Positions 1 to 5,838 are shown, numbered from the stretch's first letter. The stretch is 7,350 bases of DNA from Phycisphaerae bacterium (GCA_026984555.1 JALSRY010000735.1:1-7350), one strand, 5' to 3'. The notes: generated by a model from the letters alone, not told the origin. Program-made: numbers and translations.

Positions 1-1397
1 GGGACGCGGCGGTTGTGATCGGCGCGGTAGCGCGGGTCGCGTCGGGCCGCCGCGGCGGCGCGGGTCAGGTTCTCGGCGGCTGCCCTGCGCACGGCGTGGG
101 GGGGGTGGTCGCCGGGGTCGTCCGGAAGGTGGTTCGTCGCCGGGTGGCCGGCGTGGTGGAGGATCAGTTCATCGATGGTGTCGGCGCCGGCGTCGCGCAG
201 GGCGCGTTCGAGCGTGGCCAGGTACCAGCCCATCCGCCCGTATCCGCCCGGGCGCAGCATGTCGGTGCAGACGGAAACGGGCACGAAGCCGCCGGCGACG
301 ACGTGGGCGACGTTGGTGCGGTCGATTCCCGCGGAGAACGACATCGGCAGGTCGGGCCCCACGTGTCGGCGGAATTCCTCGGCCAGCGTAAGTGCCAGCA
401 CGTGCAGCGGGCGGCCTGAGAGATACATGGTCGGCACATGTCGCGGCAGGACGTCGCGATGGTTGGCGACTTCCAACGTGTTGCAGAACTTGACGCCGAC
501 GTGGCGTCCGCGGGCGTTGGCGAGCGCGGTCAGCCGGCGGCACATCTGGACGGCCTGGTCGAGGTGCAACCCGCTGTCGTAGGCGTGGGGGGGGACGCGG
601 AGCTCGGCGTAGCCCAGCACGTCGTGGAGGAGGTGTTCGAGTCGCTCCTGGCCGAGCATGGGTGGGTTCATCTTGATGATGACGTCGAGATCGTATTCGC
701 AAAGCAGGTACTCGCAGATGCGTTCGATCTGGTCGGCCGGGCAGCCGTGGAACGTGGAGAGCGTGACGCTGGTCGCGAGGCGGGCGGGGTAGTGGTAGTC
801 GCGGGCGGCGGCGAACTCGCGGGGGATCTCGCGGCGCAGCGTGTCGATGATCGGTTGGGCGTCGCACATCGCGGCGAGGAACCGGCTGACCTTCGGGCCG
901 CGGATGCCGGCGAGGTCGTAGCCGACGCTCAGGTCGAGCAGCCGCGCGCCGGCCAGGCCATCGAGCCGGCCGCCGCCGAGGTCGGGGTGGTTGCGAAACA
1001 TCTGGATCAACATGGCGCCGGCGACGTACTCCCGCAGTGTTTGCTCGATCGGCAGCTCCTGCGACCACTCGATGTTGTAGCCGACGGTCTGCATGTCGAT
1101 GCACGGGCGCGGGATGGTGAGGTGGTCGTTGTCCTGGACGGTCTTGAGTTCGAGGATGCGGCCGCCGGCGACGTAGCTCAGCAGGATGTTCTGGGCCATC
1201 TGGGTGTGGGGGCCGGCGGCGGGGCCGAGCGGGTTGCCGGCGCGCTGCCCGTGGAAAGACACGCTCAGGTCGGGGCCGTCGGGCGCGGGCAGGTACCACC
1301 GCTTGCGCGGCAGCTCGAAGAGCGCGTCCTGGCGCTGGGGCTCCAGGTGCAGCCGGGTCACCAAGTCTCGGAATGGAACCGGACGCAATTCTGCCAT
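1..1397 (-). CDS. ygfK: YgfK-like protein (putative selenate reductase subunit family), N-terminal part, cut by window edge
   Basis: Reads leftward from ATG 1397-1395 and stays open through base 1, giving about 465 residues with the C-terminus outside the window. The protein begins MAELRPVPFRDLVTRL, which matches my recollection of the E. coli YgfK N-terminus (MRPIPFEELLTRI). Other blocks that align with YgfK are GPAAGPHTQMAQNI (residues 58-71), GGRILELKTVQ (78-88), DLSVGYDLAGI (155-165), STFHGCP (214-220), KMNPPMLG (242-249) and a late LRPGGYGRMG. In this family the N-terminal half is a dihydroorotate-dehydrogenase-like barrel; the E. coli protein, about 1030 residues, continues into an FAD/NAD-binding half and ferredoxin-type iron-sulfur motifs, none of which can be seen here. 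YgfK has been linked genetically to selenate reduction and purine catabolism, but its biochemistry is uncertain. No good Shine-Dalgarno precedes the ATG; the start rests on the family match. It lies 127 bp after the coiled-coil gene and is probably the last visible gene of a leftward operon. Confidence 0.85.
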   Translation of the reverse strand, partial: MAELRPVPFRDLVTRLHLEPQRQDALFELPRKRWYLPAPDGPDLSVSFHGQRAGNPLGPAAGPHTQMAQNILLSYVAGGRILELKTVQDNDHLTIPRPCIDMQTVGYNIEWSQELPIEQTLREYVAGAMLIQMFRNHPDLGGGRLDGLAGARLLDLSVGYDLAGIRGPKVSRFLAAMCDAQPIIDTLRREIPREFAAARDYHYPARLATSVTLSTFHGCPADQIERICEYLLCEYDLDVIIKMNPPMLGQERLEHLLHDVLGYAELRVPPHAYDSGLHLDQAVQMCRRLTALANARGRHVGVKFCNTLEVANHRDVLPRHVPTMYLSGRPLHVLALTLAEEFRRHVGPDLPMSFSAGIDRTNVAHVVAGGFVPVSVCTDMLRPGGYGRMGWYLATLERALRDAGADTIDELILHHAGHPATNHLPDDPGDHPPHAVRRAAAENLTRAAAAARRDPRYRADHNRRV

Positions 1398-1504
1398 CGC
1401 GCGGTAGCGTACCGCAAAGGTGGCACGAAGGGCAAAGCGGGGCGAGCCGGGGCGCTTGGGCGGCGAGGCGGGTCGGGAGGGCAGCCGCCCGCTGTGCGGG
1501 GCCG

Positions 1505-1536
1505 AAGGCCGCGGGGTGGTGGTATCACCCGGCCTT
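1505..1536 (-). other. Hairpin spanning the stop codon of the coiled-coil gene
   Basis: AAGGCCG (1505-1511) is complementary to CGGCCTT (1530-1536), and inside it GGGTG can pair with CACCC. The stop codon of the leftward gene (1527-1525) lies inside the hairpin. There is no T-run on either strand, so this is not a classical intrinsic terminator. It may slow ribosomes, protect the mRNA 3' end, or simply be chance in GC-rich DNA. I see nothing else in the gap 1398-1524 that can be named; it carries no clear promoter. Confidence 0.25.
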
Positions 1537-2295
1537 GGGGGGATTGTGTCGCGCAGGGGGGTGCGAATCGGCCCGGCCGGGGGCTCGCGGTCGGCTCGTG
1601 GCGGGTGGGTTGGTCGTGGGGGCGGGGCTGAGGTCGAGCCGGGTCAGGTTGAGGCCGCCGAGTGCGTCGAGGCCCACCTGCCAGACCTGTCCGGTCTTGA
1701 GGGGCACCGCGGGCGCTTCGCACTGGGCCACGCGCACGCCGTACCTGGCCGCGAGCGTCGGATCGTCGACGAAGTCCCAGAACTTGCGCCACAGCTCTTC
1801 GTGGAGTTTGGCGACGGCGTCGGTTTCGTGGAGCGGGGGGCGGGCGACGCGGTCGAGCTCGGCGACCGAATCGGGCGCCTGGCAGTCGCCGAAGATTCGG
1901 CGAAAAAGCGCGAGGCTGGTGCCACGGGCGGGGTCGCCTTCACCGACGAACTGGGGCTCGAACTTGAGCACGAGGGCTTCGAAGTAGACGAGGTGGCCGA
2001 TGGTTTCGACGGCGACGGGTTTGCCGAGGACGCCGTCGGGACCGATTTCCTGCCACAGCAACGTGCTGACGGTGCGGCCGCGTTGGTCGACGCGCTGGCG
2101 GACGACGTCGACCTGGGCGACACGCCGGCGGGCGGTGAGGCGCTGGGCATAGGAAAGCAGTTGTTCGCGCTGTTGTTTGAGCTGGTCGATCTGTGTGCGA
2201 AGGCGAGTGGTTTCCACGCCGCCGAAGTGGACCGCGGTAAACGTGGCGACGGCGACCAGGACGACGCTTCCGAGGATGAACTTGACCCACTTCAT
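1525..2295 (-). CDS. Membrane-anchored coiled-coil protein of unknown function (256 aa)
   Basis: I do not recognise a named family. Residues 5-23 (KFILGSVVLVAVATFTAVH) form one N-terminal membrane segment with a short basic lead (MKWVK), so the rest is probably periplasmic or otherwise extracytoplasmic. Residues about 27-60 are rich in Q, R, L and E with heptad-like spacing and probably form a short coiled coil, which may mediate self-association. A globular part follows (about 65-220), containing RTVSTLLWQEIGPDGV and a repeated aromatic pattern ELWRKFWDFVDD. The last ~35 residues are a proline-, arginine- and alanine-rich low-complexity tail. ATG 2295 is preferred because AAAGGAG ends eight bases before it; an in-frame GTG at 2304 would put the start inside that ribosome site. 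It lies 72 bp downstream of the lipoprotein gene. A structural or scaffold role in the envelope is inference only. Confidence 0.8.
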   Translation of the reverse strand: MKWVKFILGSVVLVAVATFTAVHFGGVETTRLRTQIDQLKQQREQLLSYAQRLTARRRVAQVDVVRQRVDQRGRTVSTLLWQEIGPDGVLGKPVAVETIGHLVYFEALVLKFEPQFVGEGDPARGTSLALFRRIFGDCQAPDSVAELDRVARPPLHETDAVAKLHEELWRKFWDFVDDPTLAARYGVRVAQCEAPAVPLKTGQVWQVGLDALGGLNLTRLDLSPAPTTNPPATSRPRAPGRADSHPPARHNPPKAG

Positions 2296-2303
2296 GCAGG
2301 GCA

Positions 2304-2310
2304 CTCCTTT
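2304..2310 (-). promoter_or_regulatory. Ribosome binding site of the coiled-coil gene
   Basis: On the minus strand this reads AAAGGAG and ends eight bases before ATG 2295. It is the best Shine-Dalgarno sequence among the leftward genes and decides between ATG 2295 and the in-frame GTG at 2304. Confidence 0.75.
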
Positions 2311-2367
2311 GCGCTACATATGCGGTGACGCTTCCTGGATCGGCGCTGCCCGGTGCGGGCCCGAACC

Positions 2368-3390
2368 TCACCAACCGGTGCCTTCGGCGAACGGGGGATG
2401 CACGAGCCACGCGAGCGCGCGGCCGATCGCTCGATTATACCCCGCGTGCACCTCGCGGATGCGTCGGGGTGGTGGAACGCGCGGTTGGTCGTCGAAGCGG
2501 CGGATCACCTCGCGGATTCGCGGATCGGGGCTGTGGCGCAGGGCGAAGCGGGCGTTGTAGGCCACGACGGGGCTGTCGCTGGCGACGCGATCGATCAGGG
2601 CGCGTTCGATGCCGGGAGCGCTGCTGGTCGCCAGCCAGATGCACGCTGCCCGGACGAGGTTGTAGTCGTGGGTGTGCTCGCGAAAGAGCGCGGCCTCCAG
2701 CGGGGGCGCGCTGCACAACACCGCGCTCGAACGCGGGTCGTAGCCCCAGGCGTCGGCGCAGTGCCGGGCGAGCAGCGGCCAGAGATGGGCGGCGCGGGGT
2801 CGCAGCGGCGAGCGCATGATGACGGAATCGGCTGAATCGCGATGGTCGCGCCACCAGCGCAACATGGCGCGGCGGTCGGTCTCGACGTCGATCCGTGCCG
2901 CGAGCGCGTGATCGAAGCCGGCGGGGTACAACTCGTGCCAAGCCGCGGGCGGGCGGGGTGAGACCTGGTGGATATCCCCGAGGGGGTGGCCGCTGACCTT
3001 GATGTCGAAGTGCAGGAGGTCCAACGTGGTCTCGAAGCATGATGCGCTCAGTCGCGGAGCGTCCGGCCCGCCGACGAGCATACGCATCAGCGACGTATGA
3101 ACCAACAGGCGCAGGTCGCCCGGCGGGGCGTCGTGCTGCATCGCCGGCTGGCGGCTGAGCACGTCGAGGACATCGGGTCCCAGGGGCAGCAGGCGGTTGA
3201 ACGCGGCGGTCCAGTTGGCATCGGGGTCGAGGGTCAGGAGCGGCCGCAACGCGGTCTCGATGCGGTGCTGGCGGGGCGAGAGTGCGCGAACGGCAGGCGC
3301 GCAGCCGGCGCCGATGCCCCCGAGCAGGAGCAGTCCCGCGAGCAGCGTGCAGGGCCGGTTCAGCCCGAGGCGGGGGAGGCGGCGTTTCAT
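2368..3390 (-). CDS. Putative lipoprotein or secreted protein, HEAT-like C-terminus (340 aa)
   Basis: The N-terminus is a clear export signal: basic MKRRLPRLGLNRP, hydrophobic TLLAGLLLLGGIG, then GAGC with cysteine at residue 30. The cysteine suggests signal peptidase II processing and a lipid anchor, but the residue at -3 is glycine rather than leucine, so cleavage as an ordinary secreted protein is possible. The mature part is helical-looking; residues about 240-325 contain helix pairs (VRAACIWLATSSAPGIERAL, VVAYNARFALRHSPDPRIRE) that resemble HEAT-type repeats, which usually bind proteins. No catalytic motif is visible. ATG 3390 overlaps the stop of the upstream RNase Z-like gene as ATGA, indicating translational coupling. 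The reading frame is open further upstream with proline/arginine-rich sequence, but that part lies over the neighbour gene and is antisense-type shadow. Function unknown. Confidence 0.8.
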   Translation of the reverse strand: MKRRLPRLGLNRPCTLLAGLLLLGGIGAGCAPAVRALSPRQHRIETALRPLLTLDPDANWTAAFNRLLPLGPDVLDVLSRQPAMQHDAPPGDLRLLVHTSLMRMLVGGPDAPRLSASCFETTLDLLHFDIKVSGHPLGDIHQVSPRPPAAWHELYPAGFDHALAARIDVETDRRAMLRWWRDHRDSADSVIMRSPLRPRAAHLWPLLARHCADAWGYDPRSSAVLCSAPPLEAALFREHTHDYNLVRAACIWLATSSAPGIERALIDRVASDSPVVAYNARFALRHSPDPRIREVIRRFDDQPRVPPPRRIREVHAGYNRAIGRALAWLVHPPFAEGTGW

Positions 3391-4301
3391 GGGCTGTCCC
3401 GTTTCGCGTCGTTGGGGCGTGTTCGGGGCCCGCGTCGTCGCCGGCGGGCGTCCATGAGGAAAGAAACGCGTTTGTCCGCGTCGCCCAATTCGCGGCGCAG
3501 CGTCTCGCGCGCCTGGTGGAGGAGTGTGCGGCGGGAGAGGTGCGTCAGGAGGATCCGCTCGTTGGCCAGTCGGGGCAGCAATCGGCGAAGGTCGCGGATG
3601 TGGATGTGGCAGCCGGCGCGGGCGCGATCGACGTGATCGGCCTCGACGAAAGTGCATTCGAGCAGCAGGACGCGGGCGTTGCGGACGTAATCGAGTTCGA
3701 GGAAATCGCCGACGGCGGTGTCGCCGCAGTAGGCCACGAGGGGGATTTCGACCCGCCGGGTGATTTCGACGCCATTTTTCTTGAGTTCGACGAGCTGGGG
3801 GCCGGTGCGGTCGTGGAATTCGTCTTTGAGTTTGCGGCGGATCTCGATGGCGGCGTAGCCGAGGGATTCGATGACGCGTCCACCGGGTCGGCGGCAGGGG
3901 TGTACGACCTTGAAGGGGCGAACGATCAGGTCACGGCGGATTGGGATGTCCTGTCCGGGTTGGGCGCCATGAAGGCGGGCGGGCGGTTCCTGTCCGTCGA
4001 TGTCGGCCCAGGTTTTCAGGAGGTGTTGGATGGGTTCGATCAAGGCTCCGGGGGCGTAGAGGTTTCCGGGGGGCAGATCGACGAACATTCGCTGGGAGAA
4101 GTAGTAGGCGACGCCGGCGGCGTGGTCCATGTGTCCGTGGGTGAGGAAGACGTGGTCGATGCCGATGAGCTCGCGGGGGGCGCGGCCGAAATCGAAGGCG
4201 ATGTTGAGTTCGGGGACGATGGCGAAAGATTCTTCGCCGGCGAGCGAGGTGCCGAGGATGCGGAGATCCCCGTGACGGAACTCGGCGAGGGGCAGAGGCA
4301 T
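3387..4301 (-). CDS. RNase Z-like metallo-beta-lactamase-fold hydrolase (304 aa)
   Basis: The metal-binding signature THGHMDH is at residues 54-60. Further ligand candidates are H134 (in PFKVVHP), D194 (in YCGDT) and H254 (in LLTHLSRR). ECTF (215-218), HIHI (232-235) and the late HLSRR are hallmarks of the tRNase Z branch, and the layout (FK..H, then a basic segment, then GVEIT...P.VAYCGDT..DF) resembles the short plant-type tRNase Z more than the classical bacterial RNase Z. Members of that branch cut the 3' trailer from tRNA precursors using two zinc ions. The length fits the ~280-310 residues of the short form. It is first in the leftward operon, divergent from nrdR. No Shine-Dalgarno is evident before ATG 4301. 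The arginine-rich tail after residue ~285 is not part of the core. A different phosphodiesterase or hydrolase role is possible, so I give no gene symbol. Confidence 0.85.
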   Translation of the reverse strand: MPLPLAEFRHGDLRILGTSLAGEESFAIVPELNIAFDFGRAPRELIGIDHVFLTHGHMDHAAGVAYYFSQRMFVDLPPGNLYAPGALIEPIQHLLKTWADIDGQEPPARLHGAQPGQDIPIRRDLIVRPFKVVHPCRRPGGRVIESLGYAAIEIRRKLKDEFHDRTGPQLVELKKNGVEITRRVEIPLVAYCGDTAVGDFLELDYVRNARVLLLECTFVEADHVDRARAGCHIHIRDLRRLLPRLANERILLTHLSRRTLLHQARETLRRELGDADKRVSFLMDARRRRRGPRTRPNDAKRDSP

Positions 4302-4355
4302 GTGGGGTCTTATACCGGGATTGGTGGAGAATGTCTATTTCGTTCGTCGAACGGG

Positions 4356-4384
4356 TTGACACACATGATATTGTGTATTATGCT
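4356..4384 (+). promoter_or_regulatory. Sigma-70-type promoter of nrdR
   Basis: A perfect -35 hexamer TTGACA (4356-4361) is followed after 17 bp by TATGCT (4379-4384), a four-of-six match to TATAAT. The stretch is strikingly AT-rich against its GC-rich surroundings. Transcription would start near 4391 and leave a leader of about 108 nt before nrdR; that leader has no strong Shine-Dalgarno. The spacer is occupied by an NrdR box, which predicts repression by direct occlusion of RNA polymerase. Confidence 0.75.
4361..4376. promoter_or_regulatory. NrdR box (operator)
   Basis: The sequence ACACATGATATTGTGT matches the published consensus ACAC-W-ATATAT-W-GTGT at 14 of 16 positions and is an imperfect palindrome with ACAC/GTGT ends. 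It sits in the spacer of the nrdR promoter and overlaps the possible leftward -10. NrdR normally binds two boxes about 31 bp apart (start to start); looking 31 bp up and down I find only weak matches (about half the positions at best), so the second site, if any, is degenerate. Confidence 0.8.
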
Positions 4385-4398
4385 TACCTCAGTATCAA
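4370..4398 (-). promoter_or_regulatory. Possible leftward promoter for the RNase Z-like operon
   Basis: On the minus strand TTGATA (4398-4393) is followed after 17 bp by CACAAT (4375-4370), five of six and four of six matches to the consensus. Transcription would begin near 4363, giving a leader of about 60 nt before ATG 4301. Its -10 lies inside the NrdR box, so NrdR binding would block it. The call is tentative because -10 TATAAT-like sequences are easily found in this AT-rich patch. Confidence 0.4.
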
Positions 4399-4498
4399 GC
4401 TATTGGGGCATCTGCGGGGCTGGCTTTGTCGGGCGGGAGAGCGCGGCAAGTCTGGCGGATAGCCGGTCGGTGTTGTGCCCCGTTGAGTGCGCGTTTCC

Positions 4499-4993
4499 AT
4501 GCGTTGCCCCTACTGTAACGCCGACAACGACAAGGTCATTGATTCGCGTGCCACGGACGGCGGGCGATGCACGCGGCGGCGGCGCTTGTGCTTGGCTTGC
4601 AACCGGCGTTACACGACGTACGAGCGTGTGGAAGACCGGGTCAAGCTGTCGGTCATCAAACGCGATGGTTCACGCGTGCCGTACCAGCGTGAGAAGATTC
4701 ATGAGGCGGTTCGGCAGTCGGCGTACAAGCGGCCGATCACGTCGGAGCAGATCGACCAGATCGTCGAGGAGGTCGAGAGCGGCCTGACGGCGAGTTTTGA
4801 CAAAGAGGTGTCGAGCCTTGCCATCGCCGAGCGGCTGGGGGCGGTGCTCAAGCGGGTGGACAAGGTGGCCTACGTGCGGTTCGCGAGCGTATACCGGCAG
4901 TTCGAGGACGTAGGCGAGTTCATCGAGGAAGCGCAGGAACTGATCGACGAGGCGGCCGTGGATATTCCCGGCCAACAGGATTTGTTCGAATAA
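4499..4993 (+). CDS. nrdR: NrdR, ribonucleotide reductase transcriptional repressor (164 aa)
   Basis: NrdR senses ATP/dATP and represses ribonucleotide reductase genes, so keeping dNTP supply in balance. The zinc ribbon is complete: C3 and C6 in MRCPYC, C31 and C34 in CLAC, with the basic TRRRR (25-29) before the second pair that contacts DNA. The ATP-cone runs about 49-139, with KRDGSRVPYQREK (54-66) at its start and VAYVRFASVYRQF (123-135) at its end. The length slightly exceeds that of E. coli NrdR (149) because of an acidic tail ending GQQDLFE. ATG 4499 is chosen because family members start at M-[RK]-C-P; an in-frame GTG at 4487 would add four residues and has no better ribosome site. 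It is controlled by a promoter carrying an NrdR box, so it is probably autoregulated. No ribonucleotide reductase gene lies in this window. The next gene starts 11 bases later and is likely co-transcribed. Confidence 0.97.
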   Translation: MRCPYCNADNDKVIDSRATDGGRCTRRRRLCLACNRRYTTYERVEDRVKLSVIKRDGSRVPYQREKIHEAVRQSAYKRPITSEQIDQIVEEVESGLTASFDKEVSSLAIAERLGAVLKRVDKVAYVRFASVYRQFEDVGEFIEEAQELIDEAAVDIPGQQDLFE

Positions 4994-5004
4994 GTGGGCG
5001 CACC

Positions 5005-5583
5005 ATGGGCAGACCGGCTGACATCCTGATCGCCAAGCGGGAGGGGGGGCTGGAGCCGTTTCAGCAGGCCAAGCCGCATCGTTGCCTGGTGGCGGCGATG
5101 AAGGCCCAGCGGCGGGACCATCGTCTCGCCGGGCCGCTGGTGCAAGCGCTGCGCCTGCACATGCTCAAGCGGCGCGAGCCCGGGCCGGTGTCGGCGGAGT
5201 ACGTTTTTCGTTGCGTGCACGCCGTGCTGACCGACACGGGCTTGGGCGATGTGGCCGAGCGGTTGGCGCGTCATCGGCGGCGGCGTGCGGAGCGCCGGCG
5301 GCGCGTGCGGGTGCTGGCGGAGCAGGCGGGCGAGCCGCGGCCTTGGAGCAAGGCGGCGATCGTCGAGACGCTCCAGGGGCGCTTTGGCCTGAGTTACGAG
5401 ACGTCGCGGATCCTGGCCAGCGAGATCGAACGGCGCATCCTGGCCCTTGACTACCGGCTGGTGAGTGCAACGCTGGTCGAGGAACTGATCCGGGGCGAGC
5501 TGCTGGCCTGGGGGCTGGCGTGCGACCCGACGCCCGCGGACCGTCCGGCTGCGGTACCACGCCCGGGCGGCGAGGGCGCGTGA
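5005..5583 (+). CDS. ATP-cone-like protein without zinc ribbon, downstream of nrdR (192 aa)
   Basis: The N-terminus carries KREGGLEPFQQAK (residues 11-23), which aligns without gaps with the NrdR ATP-cone start KRDGSRVPYQREK: same Lys-Arg pair, glycine, aromatic residue, glutamine and final lysine at the same spacing. Residues 41-100 continue with the helix pattern of an ATP-cone (GPLVQALRLH, GPVSAEYVFRCVHAVL, GDVAERLARH) and end in a very arginine-rich run (90-102). A second helical block follows at 112-172 (RPWSKAAIVETL ... LVEELIRGELLAWGL), which looks like a further degenerate cone-type or three-helix domain. There are no paired cysteines, so it should not bind DNA as NrdR does. The last 20 residues are low-complexity. 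It starts 11 bases after nrdR, has only a weak ribosome site (GTGGG) and is followed by structured RNA and a terminator. A nucleotide-sensing partner of NrdR or of ribonucleotide reductase is inference. Confidence 0.8.
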   Translation: MGRPADILIAKREGGLEPFQQAKPHRCLVAAMKAQRRDHRLAGPLVQALRLHMLKRREPGPVSAEYVFRCVHAVLTDTGLGDVAERLARHRRRRAERRRRVRVLAEQAGEPRPWSKAAIVETLQGRFGLSYETSRILASEIERRILALDYRLVSATLVEELIRGELLAWGLACDPTPADRPAAVPRPGGEGA

Positions 5584-5605
5584 AGCGAGTGTTGCGGGAA
5601 CGCAT

Positions 5606-5659
5606 CGGCGGCGCGGCTGCGCCACGGCTGAAGAAGCCGCCGGCGTTTCGGCAAGCCGG
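5606..5659 (+). other. Two consecutive small hairpins after the ATP-cone gene
   Basis: CGGCGGC (5606-5612) pairs with GCCGCCG (5636-5642), and CCGGC (5640-5644) pairs with GCCGG (5655-5659). The two share three bases, so they would compete for them. They lie just before the larger three-way-junction element and could be part of the same folded 3' untranslated region. No T-run follows either hairpin. Short GC stems are common by chance in such DNA. Confidence 0.3.
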
Positions 5660-5661
5660 AA

Positions 5662-5740
5662 AGGAAAGAGGCTCGTAATCCGTTCAAGGATGACATGCGC
5701 CGCTGGTGTGCCCCGGCGGCGCGGTTACGAGCCTTTTCCT
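5662..5740 (+). other. Candidate structured RNA: three-way junction of 79 nt
   Basis: Outer stem: AGGAAAGAGGCTCGTAA (5662-5678) pairs with TTACGAGCCTTTTCCT (5725-5740) over 16 base pairs with one bulged G at 5668. Inside are two hairpins: ATCC (5678-5681)/GGAT (5688-5691) around the loop GTTCAA, and a 10-bp stem GCGCCGCTGG (5697-5706)/CCGGCGGCGC (5713-5722) with one G-U pair and the loop TGTGCC. Only about five bases separate the two inner stems. The whole lies in the 3' region of the nrdR operon, between the last stop codon and the terminator. It does not match any riboswitch, tRNA, 6S, SRP or tmRNA signature I know. Because the fold is symmetric between strands, the transcribed strand is assumed from the operon direction. 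It could equally be an inverted repeat acting as DNA. Confidence 0.45.
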
Positions 5741-5767
5741 GTCGAATCTACCATCCTCCGTTCCCTG
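5735..5767. repeat. Two-part dispersed repeat, copy 1
   Basis: Contains TTTCCTGTCGA (5735-5745) and CCGTTCCCTG (5758-5767) separated by 12 bases. The same two words in the same order and orientation, separated by only 3 bases, occur at 6877-6900. The left word overlaps the 3' arm of the three-way-junction element. Confidence 0.4.
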
Positions 5768-5771
5768 ATGA

Positions 5772-5820
5772 GGGCGAGCCGAGTCCCGCCAACGCCCATG
5801 CTCGGCTCGCCCGCCTTTTT
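5772..5820 (+). terminator. Intrinsic terminator of the nrdR operon
   Basis: A perfect 12-bp stem GGGCGAGCCGAG (5772-5783)/CTCGGCTCGCCC (5801-5812) with a 17-base loop is followed by GCC and five T (5816-5820). It lies 188 bases after the stop of the ATP-cone gene and before the next promoter. The loop is longer than usual for a terminator, but the strong GC stem plus T-run in the correct orientation make this the best transcription end signal in the window. Confidence 0.75.
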
Positions 5821-5838
5821 GCGCCGGTATGGGGCGAT

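Noticed and set aside
169..1299. Minus-strand open frame of 376 codons in a second frame over the YgfK-like gene
   Set aside because: Almost entirely Arg/Pro/Ala, a frame-shifted shadow of the real gene.
438..1631. Long plus-strand open frame of about 400 codons opposite the YgfK-like gene
   Set aside because: It is antisense to a gene with clear family motifs, is very rich in Val, Ala, Gly and Asp as expected for a high-GC shadow, and has no domain.
4330..4407. Second NrdR box 31 bp to either side of the first
   Set aside because: The best candidate (4330-4345) matches at only about half of the positions, no better than expected from AT-rich sequence.
3282..4787. Plus-strand open frame of about 500 codons running over the lipoprotein, RNase Z-like and nrdR genes
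   Set aside because: It crosses the divergent promoter and overlaps nrdR in another frame; composition is shadow-like and it has no ribosome site.
5451..5696. Minus-strand open frame of 81 codons over the end of the ATP-cone gene
   Set aside because: Antisense to a supported gene, Ser/Ala/Arg-rich, and begins inside the structured element.
5662..5745. tRNA or tRNA-like gene (length near 79 nt, TTCAA and TCGAATC words)
   Set aside because: The stems are in the wrong order and length for a cloverleaf, there is no anticodon arm with seven-base loop, and the TCGAATC word is not flanked by a T-stem.
5764..5820. CTGATGAG next to a long stem, suggesting a hammerhead ribozyme
   Set aside because: No GAAA core follows the stem and there is no third helix with a cleavage site; the stem plus T-run is a terminator.
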